Of a stretch of 64,000 nucleotides of DNA, positions 62,542-64,000 are shown one piece after another. The first letter of the stretch is position 1; every line of letters starts with the position of its first letter. The DNA is from Stromatinia cepivora (lineage: Eukaryota; Ascomycota; Leotiomycetes; Helotiales; Sclerotiniaceae), in contig RCTD01000023.1 of the NCBI GenBank assembly GCA_014898415.1, positions 372,001 through 436,000 of the forward strand, read 5' to 3'. The notes under the pieces were generated by a model, which did no database searches, had not been told where the DNA came from, and saw only the letters and a list, made by a program, of their open reading frames with translations. Made by a program: the position numbers and the translations under genes.

Positions 62542-62985
62542 CAGTGTGTCCAATACTCCGGACTGCAGGACCGACTAGATGTTTTAAGTTAAACAATCAA
62601 CTTAAATCCATTGCAAAGTTAAACAATTCATTTAGGATAATTTAAAGTTTCAACAAGTTAGACTGCAGTCCAGACGAGCTGGATTTTTGGACTGAATAAG
62701 GTTATTATATGATCTATTAAGTATATTATATGATTTAACAAATCTAAAGATATTCGGGAGTTGAGTCATTGTTTGATATCATATGATATACTTTAACAAA
62801 TTATATGATAACCTTATTCAGTTCAAAAGTCTGGATGGCAATCTGGATTTTTTAATATTAGATTATCTAATCCAGACTTTTTATATTAGAACTCCCCCAA
62901 TAGTCTATCTAGTCCGATAAAATCACAGATTAGCCATCCGGACAGCCCGTCCGGACGGAATACGGGAAGATTATTGGACACACTG
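62542..62985. mobile_element. 444-base hAT-type MITE with 8-base target duplication
   Basis: Perfect 14-base TIR (CAGTGTGTCCAATA at the left, its complement at the right end). The element is flanked on both sides by TTTGATAG (62534-62541 and 62986-62993). Inside, a second inverted pair (GAATAAGGTTAT / ATAACCTTATTC) makes most of it self-complementary. Eight-base duplications and CA-G TIR ends are the hAT pattern. No coding capacity. Confidence 0.85.
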
Positions 62986-62993
62986 TTTGATAG

Positions 62994-63790
62994 TACATAA
63001 TCTTTATGTTGATCTTATGAATTTCAATCCCCAAAACATCACTTATTGGTTGACATAAGCTTTTAAATGTTCATCCATCCTCGAAGCTTCTCTCAACATG
63101 CTCCCCAAGACCAACGAACAGGCCCTCGGAGACACAGTGAAAGCCGAGTATGCTGCACCAATCGCCCAGGCAACAAAGACGCCATAGCAAACAATGTGTC
63201 GAACTACCTCAGCTTGCTCATTGCACAGGGGAGAAGAGAAAAAGCGAAGCTCATGATGCAGATGAAAAGAGAAAGGGTGAAGCTTACGAGGCACGAATTG
63301 AACTAGCTCAGGCTGCTCGGGAGGGGAGGGGAGGGAAGAGAATAAAGCTCGCGAGAAAGAACAAGAAATAAATGAAGCTCACGAGGAAGAAGAAAGGAGA
63401 AGAGAAGCTCATGCCTGGACGACGTATTCAGGCCTCGAGGTTCCTGAGCAAGGAGATAAAGTTAAAATTTTGTGGCAGTTATTGGGTATTAGTCGAATGT
63501 TAGTGTGTTTTAGTAGAACTCAGGTTGATATACAGATTGAAGTAGGTAAGAACATTGTTGGGGTTAAAATGACCCGTTAAGAGGACAATCCCTTCATCTT
63601 GGATATTCCGGAATAATGATGAGTATACTCTACCCCACATTCACAAAACTCCCAGGATCCGTTAACAGGCCTGGGACTTTGTGGCAATAAAGAACATGCA
63701 CATTATGAAACTGACGCTTGTCAGAGTCAAAACTAGATAAAATCGATTCTCATTGGTATCTCAAAACTCCTATAAATGCTATCCACTCGC
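62994..63790. other. Region with broken coiled-coil-like coding remnant
   Basis: Plus-strand frames at about 63098-63600 encode Glu/Lys/Arg/His-rich heptad-like pieces (EAHEEEERRREAHA) that change frame and contain stops. No family recognised; possibly a remnant of a gene disrupted near the transposon nest. The rest is the 3' flank of the cdc23 gene. Confidence 0.3.
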
Positions 63791-64000
63791 TCACGGTGAC
63801 TCCAACCCTTCCAGCCTGACTCTGACTTCTCTAACTAAAGCTTTTGCATCCTCTACTTCTACCCCATCTTGACACAATTCCGTTGCCAGTTGCATGGCTC
63901 TCTTATAATCACCCGTTCTCATCGAATATTTTGCTAACCACATCCTGGCTTTTGACGTTGCAGCCGTAACTCCTGTACCATTACCACCCTCACCTGCAGG
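63791..64000 (-). CDS. cdc23: Anaphase-promoting complex subunit Cdc23/APC8, C-terminus (partial)
   Basis: The last 69 codons and stop of a minus-strand gene that continues beyond the window. The segment ARMWLAKYSMRTGDYKRAMQ is a TPR helix pair, followed by LATELCQDGVEVEDAKALVR and a short charged tail. This resembles the C-terminal TPR and tail of fungal APC8/Cdc23, a scaffold subunit of the APC/C ubiquitin ligase that drives mitotic exit. With only the end visible, another TPR protein remains possible. Confidence 0.65.
   Translation of the reverse strand, partial: PAGEGGNGTGVTAATSKARMWLAKYSMRTGDYKRAMQLATELCQDGVEVEDAKALVREVRVRLEGLESP

Noticed and set aside
63043..63294. 83-codon minus-strand frame near the right end
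   Set aside because: Hydrophobic words only; the opposite strand has equally weak signals, so neither is supported as a gene.

Overview
The window reads as a filamentous ascomycete chromosome. Genes carry many short GT-AG introns of about 45-110 bases, there are no operons, and the gene set is typical of a Leotiomycete. A Botrytis or Sclerotinia-like plant pathogen is my best guess; that placement is inferred from general family resemblance and was not computed. An LTR retrotransposon mutated by transitions toward AT (the pattern of repeat-induced point mutation, RIP) supports a Pezizomycotina host.

Layout, 0-35 kb: ordinary housekeeping territory on both strands. In order: a CYSTM membrane mini-protein, actin-binding protein Abp1, a large F-box/zinc-finger protein, a Trk-type potassium transporter, an epoxide-hydrolase-like protein that seems to have lost its active site, the Golgi/secretory protein HID1, a Pom34-like nucleoporin, a membrane-anchored AMP-binding-like protein without the ATP-binding signature, and an RA-PH (MRL-like) signalling adaptor. 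All exon joins I give were checked for reading phase by hand. Between 28.1 and 32.7 kb lies a gene-free, AT- and pyrimidine-rich block. It carries a dispersed motif of about 20 bases in two oppositely oriented clusters, which I cannot assign to any known element.

Layout, 36.7-45 kb: a gene graveyard. It holds two degraded tyrosinase copies, a truncated O-methyltransferase, a UstYa-type (DUF3328) oxidase with a frameshift, and a PTH11-like rhodopsin-domain receptor with a stop. Tyrosinase plus UstYa plus methyltransferase is the enzyme combination of ustiloxin/phomopsin-type (dikaritin) RiPP clusters, so this may be the ruin of a secondary-metabolite cluster. No precursor peptide gene was found.

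Layout, 45-54 kb: intact accessory genes return. They are an RmlD/MAT2B-like reductase with a 20-base micro-exon, a secreted sedolisin (S53) protease, and a secreted AA9 lytic polysaccharide monooxygenase with a cellulose-binding module. Protease and AA9 converge and suggest extracellular degradation of plant matter.

Layout, 54.5-63 kb: a transposon nest. A complete Ty3/Gypsy chromovirus-like element (two 282-base LTRs, target duplication CTTAA) sits inside an older inverted-repeat element. Two further MITEs follow, one with a perfect 14-base TIR and an 8-base target duplication of hAT type. The window ends in the C-terminus of the APC/C subunit Cdc23.
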